Origin: Enterobacter wuhouensis
GTDB taxonomy: Bacteria; Pseudomonadota; Gammaproteobacteria; Enterobacterales; Enterobacteriaceae
NCBI RefSeq assembly: GCF_004331265.1
Contig: NZ_SJOO01000004.1
Location: 186,001 to 250,000 of the forward strand
Direction: 5' to 3'
DNA: 64,000 nucleotides
Shown here: positions 28,059 to 38,301 of the stretch, piece by piece
How the letters are laid out: each line of letters starts with the position of its first letter
How positions within the stretch are numbered: the stretch's first letter is position 1
The notes under the pieces: generated by a model
Told to the model about the DNA's origin: nothing
Databases searched by the model: none
Seen by the model: the letters and a program-made list of their open reading frames with translations, nothing else
Translations under genes and position numbers: made by a program

Positions 28059-29012
28059 TTACAGCAGGTCGCCGATCATTTTTTCCAGTTTGCCCTGGTC
28101 AACGGCAAACTTGCGGATACCGTCCGCCAGCTTGTCTACGGCCATTGGATCCTGGTTATGCTGCCACAGGAACTCGGATTCAGTGATGCGCTCTGGACGC
28201 GCTTTCACTTCACCGGTGTAGGACAGTTTGCGCTCGAGCGCGCCTTCGCTTTCTGCCAGCTCTTTCAGCAGCGCAGGGGCGATGGTCAGACGGTCGCAGC
28301 CAGCCAGCTCGATGATCTCACCGACGTTACGGAAGCTTGCGCCCATAACCACGGTCTCATAGCCGTGCTGTTTGTAGTATTCGTAGATTTCGGTCACAGA
28401 AACCACGCCTGGATCTTCTGCAGGGGCATACTCTTTCTTGTCGGTGTTGGCTTTGTACCAGTCCAGAATACGGCCCACGAACGGAGAAATCAGGTATACG
28501 CCCGCTTCTGCACATGCGCGCGCCTGCGCGAAGGAGAACAGCAGGGTCAGGTTACAGTTGATACCGTCTTTTTCCAGCTGCTCTGCAGCGCGAATGCCCT
28601 GCCAGGTGGACGCCAGTTTGATCAGGATGCGGTCGTTGCTGATGCCAGCATCGTTGTACATTTTGATCAGACGTTTTGCTTTAGCGATAGACGCGTCGGT
28701 GTCGTAGGACAGACGTGCATCAACTTCGGTAGAGATACGGCCAGGAACCAGCTTCAGGATTTCCAGACCGATGTTCACTGCCAGTTTGTCAGTGGCATCC
28801 ACAACCTGCTGCGCGCGGTCGTTGCTCTGCGCTTTCGCCCAGGTCACAGCGTCGTCAATCAGTTTGCGATACTCAGGGATCTGCGCGGCGTTAAGGATCA
28901 GAGAAGGGTTGGTTGTGGCATCCTGCGGCTGATACAACTTCATTGCCGCGATATCTCCGGTGTCAGCTACGACAGTGGTGAACTGACGAAGGGAGGTCAA
29001 TTTATCCGTCAT
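28059..29012 (-). CDS. talB: Transaldolase B
   Basis: TalB transfers a three-carbon dihydroxyacetone unit between sugar phosphates in the non-oxidative pentose phosphate pathway. The 317-residue protein matches E. coli in length. The Schiff-base lysine lies in [16 protein letters not shown] (Lys132), with [10 protein letters not shown] and [18 protein letters not shown] as family signatures. It is transcribed towards mog and away from alsT. Confidence 0.98.
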   Translation of the reverse strand: MTDKLTSLRQFTTVVADTGDIAAMKLYQPQDATTNPSLILNAAQIPEYRKLIDDAVTWAKAQSNDRAQQVVDATDKLAVNIGLEILKLVPGRISTEVDARLSYDTDASIAKAKRLIKMYNDAGISNDRILIKLASTWQGIRAAEQLEKDGINCNLTLLFSFAQARACAEAGVYLISPFVGRILDWYKANTDKKEYAPAEDPGVVSVTEIYEYYKQHGYETVVMGASFRNVGEIIELAGCDRLTIAPALLKELAESEGALERKLSYTGEVKARPERITESEFLWQHNQDPMAVDKLADGIRKFAVDQGKLEKMIGDLL

Positions 29013-29274
29013 GATAGTGTTTCTCTTTTAACGTGCCCTGGATAATTCACGCTACCGACAGCATGCCTGCAGCGGAAAAATGACAGGTTTACTTGTTAGG
29101 GGGATGTAACCGGTCTGCCCTGATGATAACACGAGTGAGGGGCAGCGCAACCGCAGACAGTGCCCTAAGGCAGAGTATGATAAACTCGGAATATTAACAG
29201 GTAGCTAAGTACCCGCATGCTCAATCAGTGGTAGCGCTTACATATTCATATTGGCATCAACAAGAGGAATGTTA

Positions 29275-30705
29275 ATGCCTGATTTCTTTTCGTTTATTAG
29301 CGAAATCCTTTGGGGTTCCATCATGATATATCTGCTTCTGGGAGCAGGTATATGGTTTACGCTGCGCAGCGGTTTTATCCAGTTTCGCTACATCCGCAAA
29401 TTTGGCAGAAGTCTGAAAAACAGCGTCACGCCGCAGCCGGGCGGGTTGACGTCATTTCAGGCGCTCTGTACCAGCCTGGCAGCACGCGTCGGCAGCGGCA
29501 ATCTGGCGGGCGTTGCGCTGGCGATTGGCGCGGGCGGTCCTGGGGCAGTGTTCTGGATGTGGGCCACGGCGATCATCGGCATGGCGACCTCTTTTGCCGA
29601 ATGCTCGCTCGCACAGCTCTACAAAGAGAAAGATAAACACGGCCAGTTCCGCGGCGGCCCGGCCTGGTATATGTCTCGCGGGCTGGGGATGCGCTGGATG
29701 GGCGTTCTGTTCTCGATCTTTTTACTTGTCGCCTACGGCCTTATTTTCAACACCGTGCAGGCTAACTCCGTGGCGCACGCGCTGCGCTACGCCTTTGCCT
29801 GTCCAGAGTGGTTAACCGGCGCCGTTTTAGCCCTCTTCATCCTGCTCACCATTTCCACCGGCCTTAAAGGCGTTGCCCGCCTGATGCAGTGGATGGTTCC
29901 GGTGATGGCGATACTGTGGGTCGGAGCCAGCCTGTTCGTGACCGCACAGCACATCGACCAGGTGCCTGCGGTGATTGCGACCATCTTCAAGAGTGCGTTT
30001 GGCTGGCGCGAAGCGGCATCCGGAGCGCTGGGCTATACCCTGAGCCAGGCGCTCACGGCAGGTTTTCAGCGGGGCATGTTCTCCAATGAAGCGGGCATGG
30101 GCTCAACCCCAAATGCCGCTGCCGCGGCCGCGTCGTGGCCTCCGCATCCGGCAGCGCAAGGCATTGTGCAGATGATTGGCGTCTTTACCGATACCATCGT
30201 GATCTGCTCCGCCAGCGCGATGATTGTCCTGCTGGCAGGCCCCGTTCCATACGCGTCGGAAGCCGTCGGAATACAGCTTGTTCAGCAGGCGCTGGTCAAC
30301 CTGGCCGGCGGATGGGGGGCGGGGTTTGTTTCGCTTATCGTGATGTTGTTCGCCTTCAGCTCAATCGTGGTGAACTACATCTATGCCGAAAACAACCTTA
30401 TCTTCCTGAAGCTCGACTCGCGGCATACCCTCAGGCTCCTGCGTCTGGGGGTGATCCTGATGGTAATGGCTGGTTCATTGCTCAGCATGCCGCTGGTCTG
30501 GCAGCTGGCGGATGTGGCTATGGCATTGATGGCCATCACAAACCTGACGGCCATTTTGCTGCTCTCGCCTGTCGTTACCCTTATCGCACGGGATTATCTT
30601 CGCCAGCGGAAGCTCGGCGTTCAGCCGGTGTTTGATCCCTCGCGCTATCCTGACATTGAAGCGCAAATTGCCCCCGGCTCCTGGGATGATTTGCCGCGGC
30701 AATAG
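29275..30705 (+). CDS. yaaJ: Sodium:alanine/glycine symporter family protein (YaaJ)
   Basis: This is a 476-residue inner-membrane transporter of the AGCS family, the same length as E. coli YaaJ. Family motifs are LAARVGSGNLAGVALAIGAGGPGAVFWMW, QLYKEKDKHGQFRGGPAWYM and FSNEAGMGSTPNAAAAA. The start at 29275 (MPDFFSF) follows an AAGAGGA ribosome site; an in-frame upstream start at 29251 lacks one. It likely imports alanine or glycine with sodium. It is divergent from talB across a 262-base gap in which I see only promoter-type DNA. Confidence 0.95.
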   Translation: MPDFFSFISEILWGSIMIYLLLGAGIWFTLRSGFIQFRYIRKFGRSLKNSVTPQPGGLTSFQALCTSLAARVGSGNLAGVALAIGAGGPGAVFWMWATAIIGMATSFAECSLAQLYKEKDKHGQFRGGPAWYMSRGLGMRWMGVLFSIFLLVAYGLIFNTVQANSVAHALRYAFACPEWLTGAVLALFILLTISTGLKGVARLMQWMVPVMAILWVGASLFVTAQHIDQVPAVIATIFKSAFGWREAASGALGYTLSQALTAGFQRGMFSNEAGMGSTPNAAAAAASWPPHPAAQGIVQMIGVFTDTIVICSASAMIVLLAGPVPYASEAVGIQLVQQALVNLAGGWGAGFVSLIVMLFAFSSIVVNYIYAENNLIFLKLDSRHTLRLLRLGVILMVMAGSLLSMPLVWQLADVAMALMAITNLTAILLLSPVVTLIARDYLRQRKLGVQPVFDPSRYPDIEAQIAPGSWDDLPRQ

Positions 30706-30771
30706 CAGCTATCGATCAATTCAGGGCGATTTTTTGCTAAAGTCGCTCTAAATTTCCTGCAAGGACTGGAT

Positions 30772-31545
30772 ATGCTGATTCTGATTTCACCTGCAAAAAC
30801 GCTCGACTACCAGAGCCCGCTCGCCACCGAGCGCTATACCCAGCCCGAACTGCTGGACTATTCCCAACAGCTGATCCACGAAGCGCGTAAGCTCTCCGCG
30901 CCGCAAATCGCCTCGCTGATGAGCATCAGCGATAAGCTCGCCGATCTCAACGCGACGCGCTTCCACGACTGGCATCCTGACTTCACGCCGGACAACGCGC
31001 GCCAGGCGCTTCTGGCGTTTAAGGGCGATGTGTATACCGGCCTGCAGGCTGAGACGTTTAGCGAAGCCGATTTCGACTTTGCCCAGCAGCATCTGCGCAT
31101 GCTCTCAGGCCTGTACGGCGTACTGCGCCCGCTGGATCTGATGCAGCCCTATCGTCTGGAGATGGGCATCCGCCTGGAAAATGCCAAAGGCAAAGACCTG
31201 TACCATTTCTGGGGCGATATCATTACCGACAAGCTGAACGCCGCGCTGCGCGCCCAGGGCGATAACGTGGTGATTAACCTGGCCTCCGATGAATATTACA
31301 AATCCGTGAAGCCGAAAAAGCTGGAGGCGGAGATCATCAAGCCCGTGTTCCTCGACGAGAAAAACGGCAAGTTCAAGGTGATCAGCTTCTACGCCAAAAA
31401 AGCGCGCGGCCTGATGAGCCGCTACATCATTCAAAACCGCCTGACGAAGCCGGAGCAGCTGACCGGTTTTAACACCGACGGCTATTTCTTTGACGAGGCG
31501 TCGTCAGGCAAAGGCGAGCTGGTGTTCAAGCGCCACGAGCAGTAA
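30772..31545 (+). CDS. yaaA: Peroxide-stress DNA-binding protein YaaA
   Basis: YaaA (DUF328) limits intracellular iron and DNA damage during hydrogen peroxide stress in E. coli, where it is OxyR-induced. The 257-residue protein shows the family pattern [59 protein letters not shown] and [17 protein letters not shown]. It is a single gene with its own terminator, convergent with yaaX. I do not see a clear OxyR site by eye. Confidence 0.96.
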   Translation: MLILISPAKTLDYQSPLATERYTQPELLDYSQQLIHEARKLSAPQIASLMSISDKLADLNATRFHDWHPDFTPDNARQALLAFKGDVYTGLQAETFSEADFDFAQQHLRMLSGLYGVLRPLDLMQPYRLEMGIRLENAKGKDLYHFWGDIITDKLNAALRAQGDNVVINLASDEYYKSVKPKKLEAEIIKPVFLDEKNGKFKVISFYAKKARGLMSRYIIQNRLTKPEQLTGFNTDGYFFDEASSGKGELVFKRHEQ

Positions 31546-31549
31546 AAAC

Positions 31550-31574
31550 AAACCCCGCCAGCTGGCGGGGTTTT
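31550..31574 (+). terminator. Terminator between yaaA and yaaX
   Basis: AAACCCCGCCA/TGGCGGGGTTT forms a perfect 11-bp stem with a 2-base tip. It is flanked by A and T runs, so it can serve both convergent genes. Confidence 0.92.
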
Positions 31575-31577
31575 GCA

Positions 31578-31880
31578 TTAATGGTGCTTCCAGTCCGGGC
31601 CGCGATCGTCGCGGTGGTCATCGTGGTGATGGTCATCATGGCGATTGTCATGCTTCCGATGCTCATCATGCGGACGCCAGTGGTTATCGCGCCAGTCATA
31701 ATGCGCCTTCCACCAGTCGTGGTCGCGCCAGCGGCCGCCGTCCCAGTAATGCCCGTTATTGTCCCGATCGCCAATCTGCAGTTTTACCGCAGGCACGAGG
31801 GTGATTTCGGATGCCTGTACCGCCATGGGAGCGACCAGCATCAGTGAAAGCGCGATGAGTGCAGGTTTCAGTTTAGACAT
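31578..31880 (-). CDS. yaaX: Small secreted His/Asp-rich protein YaaX (DUF2502)
   Basis: The 100-residue protein has a signal peptide ([23 protein letters not shown]), then [26 protein letters not shown] and a repetitive, extremely His/Asp/Arg-rich tail (residues about 70-100). The first half matches E. coli YaaX. I start it at 31880, where a GGAGTC ribosome site precedes MSKLK; an upstream start at 31907 only adds a non-signal-like leader. Function is unknown; the tail could bind divalent metals in the periplasm. It lies between yaaA and the thr operon as in E. coli. Confidence 0.88.
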   Translation of the reverse strand: MSKLKPALIALSLMLVAPMAVQASEITLVPAVKLQIGDRDNNGHYWDGGRWRDHDWWKAHYDWRDNHWRPHDEHRKHDNRHDDHHHDDHRDDRGPDWKHH

Positions 31881-32042
31881 AGGTGACTCCTTATTCTTCT
31901 TGCCCAACGTGGGCCGATGTAAGGAGAGTACGTGAAGGGAACGGGGGATGTTATTCTCTGCAATCCTAAACGCTAAGTGACCGCATTTATTGGGAATTTC
32001 TGCTTTTTTCCTGCCTTATTTCTCCTTAATTTCTCCATAAAA

Positions 32043-32167
32043 AAGCCGGGTGGCGCTGCGCTTACCCGGCCTACGAATTGGTACCGTTATTGCCGGGTGG
32101 TGCCGCACTTACCCGGCCTACGTTCTGAGCCGTTGTAGGTCGGGTAAGGCGTAGCCGCCACCCGACA
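32043..32167. repeat. Cluster of three REP units downstream of thrC
   Basis: Two direct copies of GCCGGGTGG...TTACCCGGCCTAC (32045-32074 and about 32092-32121) are followed by one inverted copy (about 32134-32165). The inverted unit ends 7 bases before the thrC stop and may protect or terminate the thr message. Confidence 0.85.
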
Positions 32168-32171
32168 ACAA

Positions 32172-33458
32172 TCACGCGCGGGTCATCATCAACTTACGCA
32201 GCGCGGCAAAATCCGCCGGAAGCTCATGCGACAGCAGCGGCAGGTCCGCACGGTCCGCCAGCTCTTTCGGCAGCGGCAGCGTTTCGCCCAGGATCGCTTC
32301 TACGCTCTCTTTGAACTTCGCCGGATGCGCCGTGCCCAGGAACAGGCCATATTCACCCGGGTTAAGCTGATCGCGCAGCGCGCGGTAGGCAATCGCCGCG
32401 TGCGGCTCGGAGGTGTATCCCACCGCCTTCAGATCGCGCATGGTGGCTTTGGTAGTTTCGTCCGTCACCGCGGCGTAGCCCAGATCGCCCAGACGCCAGA
32501 TTTTACGGCGGAACAGCTCTTCCACGCGCGGCCAGTTGTTCGGCTGCGATACATCCATTGCGTTAGAGAGCGTCGCCTGCGTGGCGTTCGGCGCCCATTT
32601 GCCGTCTTTCAGGAAGCGCGGCACGGTGTCGTTGGCGTTGGTGGCGGCGATAAAGCGCTTCACCGGCAGACCAAGGGATTTCGCCAGCAGGCCCGCCGTC
32701 AGGTCACCGAAGTTACCGCTCGGTACGGAGATCACCAGCTGGTTGCGCGCTTCCTGCGGCAGCTGCGCCACCGCCTCGAAGTAGTAGCAGATCTGCGCCA
32801 GCAGGCGGCTGATGTTGATGGAGTTGGCAGAGTTCAGACCCAGCGCCACCTTCAGCTCTTCGTCGTCGAAGGCCTGCTTGACCAGCGCCTGGCAGGCATC
32901 GAAATCGCCGTCGATCGCCACGGTTTCAATATTGCCGCCGAGGGTGCAGAACAGTTTTTCCTGCAGCGGGCTGATTTTGCCTTTCGGGTAGAGGATCACC
33001 ACGCGGACGTTTTTCAGTCCGTAGAACGCGTGCGCCACCGCCGCACCGGTATCGCCGGAGGTTGCGGTCAGGATGGTCACCGGCTTGTCGCCGCTGATGT
33101 GGGTCAGCATCTGCGCCATAAAGCGGCCGCCGAAGTCCTTGAACGCCAGCGTCGGGCCGTGGAACAGCTCCAGACAGCCAATATCCGGCTCAACCTGCTT
33201 CACCGGGGCCGGGAACGCAAACGCCGCGCGCACGCGCGCTTCCAGCAGCTCTTGCGGGATTTCGTCGCCGATAAACGCCGACAGAATTTTGGCGCTGCGG
33301 CTGACAAAGTCCTGCTTCAGCAGCGCGTCGACGTCGGTCAGCGGGAATTCCGGCAGATCGTGCGGGAAGAATAGCCCCTGATTTTTGCCCAGTCCCTGCG
33401 TTACCGCCTGCGCGAAGCTGACCTGCTCGTTATGATCTTTAAGGTTATAGAGTTTCAT
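32172..33458 (-). CDS. thrC: Threonine synthase
   Basis: ThrC converts O-phosphohomoserine to threonine with pyridoxal phosphate. The 428-residue protein equals the E. coli length. The PLP lysine is in HGPTLAFKDFGGRFMAQ (near residue 107), and the phosphate-binding and glycine-rich loops are ATSGDTGAAVAHAF and SVPSGNFGDLTAG. It is the last gene of thrLABC, 3 bases after thrB, and is followed by REP units. Confidence 0.98.
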   Translation of the reverse strand: MKLYNLKDHNEQVSFAQAVTQGLGKNQGLFFPHDLPEFPLTDVDALLKQDFVSRSAKILSAFIGDEIPQELLEARVRAAFAFPAPVKQVEPDIGCLELFHGPTLAFKDFGGRFMAQMLTHISGDKPVTILTATSGDTGAAVAHAFYGLKNVRVVILYPKGKISPLQEKLFCTLGGNIETVAIDGDFDACQALVKQAFDDEELKVALGLNSANSINISRLLAQICYYFEAVAQLPQEARNQLVISVPSGNFGDLTAGLLAKSLGLPVKRFIAATNANDTVPRFLKDGKWAPNATQATLSNAMDVSQPNNWPRVEELFRRKIWRLGDLGYAAVTDETTKATMRDLKAVGYTSEPHAAIAYRALRDQLNPGEYGLFLGTAHPAKFKESVEAILGETLPLPKELADRADLPLLSHELPADFAALRKLMMTRA

Positions 33459-33461
33459 TAA

Positions 33462-34391
33462 TTATCCCAGTACTCGTGCGCCAGCCGTGTCCAGACGGCA
33501 AATATGAACAAAGCCTTCCTGATTTTGCAGGTAGTGTTTAGAGAGCCAGTCCGCCACGCGCTGCGCGGTATCCGGCTTGTCGCACAGGGCGAACAGCGTC
33601 GGGCCGGAGCCGGAGATGCCGCACGCCTGCGCGCCGATATCCATCGAGGCCTGTCGCGCCTCGTTAAAACCGGGCAGCAGCTTCGTGCGGTACGGCTCGG
33701 CAATGACGTCTTTCATCAGCTTCGCCGCCAGCTGCGGCTGTCGGGTGTAGCAGGCGTGGATGAAGCCCGCCAGGTGACGCCCGTGGGCGATACAGTCCTG
33801 ACGACGATACTGCGCGGGCAGGATCGCACGCGCTTCTGCGGTAGAGACCTTAATGCCCGGATAGGCCAGCACCCACAGCCACTCATCAAACCCTGGCACC
33901 TGCTGGCTGATGATGCCATTTTCTTCGATCATCAGCTGCATGCCGCCGAGGAAGCACGGCGCCACGTTGTCATAATGAATGCTGCCGGAGATGCGCCCTT
34001 CCAGCTCGCCCATCAGCCCCAGCAGACGGCTGTTGTTCAGCGGCTTGCCGCAGTGCTCGTTCATTGCCACCAGCGCGGCGACCACCGAGCAGGCGCTGGA
34101 GCCCAGGCCCGAGCCAATCGGCATGCTTTTTTCCAGCGTCATGGCGACCGGCACGTTTTTGCCGATCTCCTGACAGAAGCGTTCCCAGCACTGATAAACG
34201 ATATTTTCGCGCGGGTCGGCCGGCAGCTTGCTGGCGAAGCGGCCCACGTTGTTCAGGCTGAAGCTCTCTGCGGCTTCAACCGTGACCGTATCGCCCAGCA
34301 GCGAGCCATCCACCGGCGTGACCGCCGCGCCCAGCACGTCAAATCCGACGCTCATATTGGCGCTGGAAGCCGGGGCATAAACTTTGACCAT
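33462..34391 (-). CDS. thrB: Homoserine kinase
   Basis: ThrB phosphorylates homoserine using ATP. It is a GHMP kinase of 309 residues with the signature [17 protein letters not shown] (about residues 90-106) forming the phosphate loop, N-terminal [18 protein letters not shown], and C-terminal [13 protein letters not shown]. It starts one base after the thrA stop and ends 3 bases before thrC, so translation is tightly coupled. Confidence 0.98.
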   Translation of the reverse strand: MVKVYAPASSANMSVGFDVLGAAVTPVDGSLLGDTVTVEAAESFSLNNVGRFASKLPADPRENIVYQCWERFCQEIGKNVPVAMTLEKSMPIGSGLGSSACSVVAALVAMNEHCGKPLNNSRLLGLMGELEGRISGSIHYDNVAPCFLGGMQLMIEENGIISQQVPGFDEWLWVLAYPGIKVSTAEARAILPAQYRRQDCIAHGRHLAGFIHACYTRQPQLAAKLMKDVIAEPYRTKLLPGFNEARQASMDIGAQACGISGSGPTLFALCDKPDTAQRVADWLSKHYLQNQEGFVHICRLDTAGARVLG

Positions 34392-34392
34392 G

Positions 34393-36855
34393 TTAAACTC
34401 CTAACTTCCATGACAGGGTACGCAGCAGATCGGCAAACACGCCCGCCGCCGTAACATCGTTCCCTGCGCCATAGCCGCGAAGCACCAGCGGCAATGGCTG
34501 ATAATAGTGGCTGTAGAACGCCAGAGCATTCTCGCCGTTTTTCACTTTATACAGCGGATCGTTGCCGTCCACTTCGGCAATCTTCACCCGGCATACGCCA
34601 TCTTCTTCAATGTTGCCAACATAGCGCAAAACCTTACCTTCATCACGGGCTTTTGCCACGCGTGCGGCGAAGGCATCGTCGAGCTGCGGCAAGTTCGCCA
34701 TAAAGGCAGTCACATCGCCGCCATCATCAAACTCTGCTGGCAATACGGGTTCAATCACGATATCGGAAAGCTCCAGCTCGCGTCCGGTTTCACGTACAAG
34801 GATCAGCAGCTTGCGCGCCACGTCCATACCGGAGAGATCGTCGCGCGGGTCCGGCTCGGTATAGCCCAGCTCGCGCGCGGCGCGGGTGGCTTCCGACAGG
34901 CTCATCCCCTCGTCCAGCTTGCCGAAGATAAACGACAGCGAACCAGAGAGAATGCCGGAGAAACGCTGCAGCTCGTCGCCCGCGTTGAGCAGGTTTTGCA
35001 GGTTTTCGATCACCGGCAGGCCTGCGCCGACGTTGGTATCGTACAGGAACTTGCGGCGCGACTTGCTCGCCGCCAGGCGCAGCTGGTGGTAGTAATCCAT
35101 CGACGAGGTGTTGGCCTTTTTGTTCGGCGTCACCACGTGGAAGCCTTCGCGCAGGAAGTCGGCGTACTGGTCGGCCACCGCCTGGTTCGAGGTACAGTCT
35201 ACAATCACCGGATTAAGCAGGTGATACTCTTTCACCAGACGGATCAGGCGGCCCAGGTTGAACGGCTCTTTCGCCTCGTTCATCTCGGCCTGCCAGTTTT
35301 CCAGGTTCAGGCCGTGAACGTTGGTCAGCAGCGCCTTTGAATTCGCGATGCCGCAGACGCGCAGGTCGATATGCTTCTTCTTGAGCCACTCCTGCTGGCG
35401 CTTCACCTGCTCCAGCAGCGCGCCGCCGACGCCGCCGACGCCAATGAGGAACAGCTCGATCACCTGGTCCGTGTTGAACAGCATCTGGTGAACCACGCGC
35501 ACGCCGGTGGTGGCATCGTCGTTATCCACCACCACGGAGATGGAACGCTCAGACGAGCCCTGCGCAATCGCCACGATGTTGATATTGGCGCGCGCCAGCG
35601 CGGCAAAGAATTTAGCGGAGATGCCGCGCAGGGTGCGCATCCCGTCACCGACGACGGAGATCACCGCCAGCCGCTCCTGAATGTAAAGCGGCTCCAGCAG
35701 CTCTTCTTTCAGCTCCAGGTAGAACTCTTCCTCCAGCGCGCGGCGGGCGCGCAGGCAGTCAGCCTGAGGCACGCAGAAGCTGATGCTGTATTCAGAAGAA
35801 GACTGGGTGATCAGCACTACCGAGATACCGTTGCGGGACATGGCCGCAAAGACGCGCGCCGCCATGCCGACCATGCCCTTCATTCCCGGACCGGAGACGC
35901 TGAACATCGCCATGTTGTTCAGGTTGGAGATGCCCTTAACGGGCAGGCCGTCTTCATCAGAGCTGGCGCCAATCAGCGTGCCCGGCGCCTGCGGGTTACC
36001 GGTGTTTTTAATCAGGCACGGGATCTGGAACTGGGCAATCGGAGAGATGGTACGCGGGTGAAGCACTTTTGCGCCGAAATAGGAAAGCTCCATCGCTTCC
36101 TGGTACGACATCGACTTGAGCAGCCTGGCGTCCGGCACCTGGCGCGGGTCGCAGGTATAGACGCCGTTGACGTCAGTCCAGATCTCACAGCAGTCTGCGC
36201 GCAAGCAGGCGGCCAGCACGGCGGCGGAGTAGTCGGAGCCGTTGCGGCCCAGCACCACCAATTCGCCCTTCTCGTTTCCGGCGGTGAAGCCCGCCATCAG
36301 GATCATGTGGTCAGACGGAATTTTGCTCGCGGCAATGCGGCGGGTTGATTCGGCAATATCAACGGTGGATTCGAGGTAGTGGCCCACCGCCAGCAGTTTT
36401 TCAACCGGGTCGATGACGGTCACGCTATGGCCGCGCGCTTCCAGCACGCCCGCCATGATGGCGATGGAGAGTTTTTCGCCGCGGCAAATCAGCGCCGCGT
36501 TGATGCTGTCCGGGCACTGCCCCAGCAGGCTGATGCCGTGCAGAACGTGTTTGATTTGGGCAAATTCTTGCTCCACGAAGGCTTTTAGCTGCGCATGCGG
36601 GAAGCCGGGCAGCGCCTCTGCAAGCCCTTGCAGTAGGTCAGCGAAGATACGCTCGGCGTCGCTAATGTTCGGGAGGGCATCCTGGCCACCGATGGTTTTT
36701 TCAATCATCGCCACCAGATGGTTGGTAATTTTTGCCGGGGCAGAGAGCACGGTTGCAACCTGCCCCTGCCTGGCGTTGCTTTCCAGGATATCGGCAACAC
36801 GCAGAAAACGTTCTGCATTTGCCACTGATGTACCGCCGAACTTCAACACTCGCAT
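34393..36855 (-). CDS. thrA: Bifunctional aspartokinase I / homoserine dehydrogenase I
   Basis: The 820-residue protein catalyses the first and third steps from aspartate towards threonine. The N-terminal kinase has [17 protein letters not shown] and the ACT-type regulatory domain follows (around residues 315-460, with [21 protein letters not shown] and [20 protein letters not shown]). The C-terminal dehydrogenase begins near [15 protein letters not shown], with [11 protein letters not shown] and the [15 protein letters not shown] substrate site. Threonine feedback inhibition is a property of this family. It is preceded by a threonine/isoleucine attenuator. Confidence 0.98.
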   Translation of the reverse strand: MRVLKFGGTSVANAERFLRVADILESNARQGQVATVLSAPAKITNHLVAMIEKTIGGQDALPNISDAERIFADLLQGLAEALPGFPHAQLKAFVEQEFAQIKHVLHGISLLGQCPDSINAALICRGEKLSIAIMAGVLEARGHSVTVIDPVEKLLAVGHYLESTVDIAESTRRIAASKIPSDHMILMAGFTAGNEKGELVVLGRNGSDYSAAVLAACLRADCCEIWTDVNGVYTCDPRQVPDARLLKSMSYQEAMELSYFGAKVLHPRTISPIAQFQIPCLIKNTGNPQAPGTLIGASSDEDGLPVKGISNLNNMAMFSVSGPGMKGMVGMAARVFAAMSRNGISVVLITQSSSEYSISFCVPQADCLRARRALEEEFYLELKEELLEPLYIQERLAVISVVGDGMRTLRGISAKFFAALARANINIVAIAQGSSERSISVVVDNDDATTGVRVVHQMLFNTDQVIELFLIGVGGVGGALLEQVKRQQEWLKKKHIDLRVCGIANSKALLTNVHGLNLENWQAEMNEAKEPFNLGRLIRLVKEYHLLNPVIVDCTSNQAVADQYADFLREGFHVVTPNKKANTSSMDYYHQLRLAASKSRRKFLYDTNVGAGLPVIENLQNLLNAGDELQRFSGILSGSLSFIFGKLDEGMSLSEATRAARELGYTEPDPRDDLSGMDVARKLLILVRETGRELELSDIVIEPVLPAEFDDGGDVTAFMANLPQLDDAFAARVAKARDEGKVLRYVGNIEEDGVCRVKIAEVDGNDPLYKVKNGENALAFYSHYYQPLPLVLRGYGAGNDVTAAGVFADLLRTLSWKLGV

Positions 36856-36880
36856 GGTTCTACCTCGTTTCCTTTAGCCG

Positions 36881-36919
36881 AAAAAAAAGCCCGCACTGTC
36901 TGGGTGCGGGCTTTTTTTT
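36881..36919 (-). terminator. thr operon attenuator
   Basis: Read on the minus strand, GCCCGCAC (36904-36911) and GTGCGGGC (36889-36896) form a perfect 8-bp stem with a 7-base loop, followed by eight T residues. It lies between the leader peptide and thrA. Ribosome stalling on the Thr/Ile-rich leader would prevent its formation. Confidence 0.95.
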
Positions 36920-36935
36920 GTTTTTCCTGTACGCG

Positions 36936-37004
36936 TCAGCCCGCATCGTTACCCGTGGTAATGATGATGGTTGTGGTAATGGTGGTGATGCTGATGCGTT
37001 TCAT
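36936..37004 (-). CDS. thrL: thr operon leader peptide
   Basis: A 22-codon ORF starts with ATG at 37004 and ends at TGA. Its product reads MKRISITTITTTIIITTGNDAG. It has seven threonine and six isoleucine codons, the two amino acids whose charged tRNAs control the operon by attenuation. The attenuator hairpin follows 17 bases later. E. coli has a 21-residue leader with more threonine and fewer isoleucine codons. It acts in cis by ribosome position and has no known protein function. Confidence 0.96.
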   Translation of the reverse strand: MKRISITTITTTIIITTGNDAG

Positions 37005-37054
37005 GGATGTTGTGTACTCTGTCATTATTATCTGTCTGTGCTGTATCCTTTTAG

Positions 37055-37082
37055 GGTTAAAGGATCGGACACCTTAAGTCAA
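37055..37082 (-). promoter_or_regulatory. thr operon promoter
   Basis: On the minus strand TTGACT (37077-37082) is a good -35 hexamer. TTAACC (37055-37060), 16 bases further, fills the -10 position, as in the E. coli thr promoter. The leader ATG lies about 50 bp downstream. Confidence 0.7.
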
Positions 37083-37215
37083 CGAATTTTTAATTTGATC
37101 ACAATTCGGATGACTCTCACGTCCCGCTGCCGTCGGATTTATTTTCGTCCGAATCCCCCAAAAGCAACACTTGATAACAGACGCTTCCGCCATACTAAAA
37201 ACATATGACAGCATT

Positions 37216-37902
37216 TTACTCGGCCAATTTTTTTTCAATATCGTGCAGCAATCGGTGCAGCATTGCCGTGTCGCGTTGCTCGAGTCGCCCCAAACGCTGC
37301 TGCAGCCAGTCCACCATCTTTCGATCGTCAGCGACGCCCAGCTGCGCCAGCAGATTTTCCACGCGCGCACGAAGCGCGGCCAGCTGGTTTTCATCGGTAC
37401 CCGTAATAGCGGGCTGTGGAATTTGCATTAAGGATGCTAATTGATAGCAATACACCATGACCGCCTGGCCTAAATTCAGCGACGGGTAATCCGCCACCAT
37501 TGGCGCGCCGGTGAGAACGTCTGCCAGCTCCAGCTCTTCGTTGGTCAGCCCGGAATCTTCACGACCAAACACCAGGGCGGCGTTCTCCAGCCACTGGCTT
37601 TTTTCTTCCAGCATCGGCACCAGTTCTGCGGGCGTGGCGTAGTAATGGAACTTCGCCCGGCTGCGCGCCGTGGTCGCAACGGTAAACGAAACGTCATGCA
37701 GCGCGTCAGCAAGAGTGCTGTAAGTCGTTATATTATCAAGAATATCTCCCGAACCGTGTGCCACCCAACGGGCCGCGGGCTCCAGATGCGCAGTGCTGTC
37801 CACGATACGCAAATCGGTAAAACCCATGGTCTTCATGGCACGCGCCGCCGCGCCTATATTTTCAGCTCTTGCTGGCGCTACCAGCACAATCGACAGATGC
37901 AT
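37216..37902 (-). CDS. lasT: SpoU-family RNA 2'-O-methyltransferase (LasT/YjtD)
   Basis: The 228-residue protein has the TrmJ/SpoU (SPOUT) pattern: LVAPARAENIGAAARAMKTMGF (motif 1), LVFGREDSGLTNEEL (motif 2) and YPSLNLGQAVMVYCYQL (motif 3, the knot). It likely methylates a tRNA or rRNA ribose, but the target is not established for this gene. It lies between the thr operon and arcA exactly as in E. coli. The preceding gap towards arcA is 635 bp and contains yjjY. Confidence 0.9.
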   Translation of the reverse strand: MHLSIVLVAPARAENIGAAARAMKTMGFTDLRIVDSTAHLEPAARWVAHGSGDILDNITTYSTLADALHDVSFTVATTARSRAKFHYYATPAELVPMLEEKSQWLENAALVFGREDSGLTNEELELADVLTGAPMVADYPSLNLGQAVMVYCYQLASLMQIPQPAITGTDENQLAALRARVENLLAQLGVADDRKMVDWLQQRLGRLEQRDTAMLHRLLHDIEKKLAE

Positions 37903-38301
37903 TTATGCTCTCTTTTTAATCAGTTAGCGGATAAAAACGTGATGCGCTTCAACATATTACGCAGCACGAATTTACAAAATTGCAACACAAATCACCGAAA
38001 TAGCGTTTCATAACAAATTAAAGACGCTAAACTATTTTGTGGCTGAACAATCAGTTAGAATGTTAACAGAAGCCTATTATCCCTATGTTTTACAATGATA
38101 ATGGCCGTGTGAATACTCTTTGATAATTGGATTCGTATTGTTTATCAATCAATGTCCGCAACTAGTTGGTTTATTGAAAAATTGTGACAAAGGCTAGCAT
38201 TCGGCTACGATGATTTCATCAAACTGTTAACGTGCTACAATTGAACTTGATATATGTCAACGAAGCGTAGTTTTATTGGGTGTCCGGTGTCACTTAGCCT
38301 G
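37903..38301. other. AT-rich intergenic region between lasT and yjjY
   Basis: This 399-bp region has no coding sequence that I can support. It is clearly more AT-rich than its surroundings. It presumably holds the lasT promoter (minus strand) and distal arcA promoters (plus strand). Candidate elements such as TACAAT near 38235 are suggestive only. Confidence 0.5.

Noticed and set aside
31590..31700. Repetitive GAT/CAT-rich stretch that looks like a repeat array
   Set aside because: It is the His/Asp-codon tail of yaaX in frame, without regular repeat-spacer spacing, so it is neither CRISPR nor a tandem satellite.
38140..38165. Possible FNR site upstream of arcA (TTGTTTATCAATCAA)
   Set aside because: The half-sites are separated by one base too many for TTGAT-N4-ATCAA and the first half is poor.
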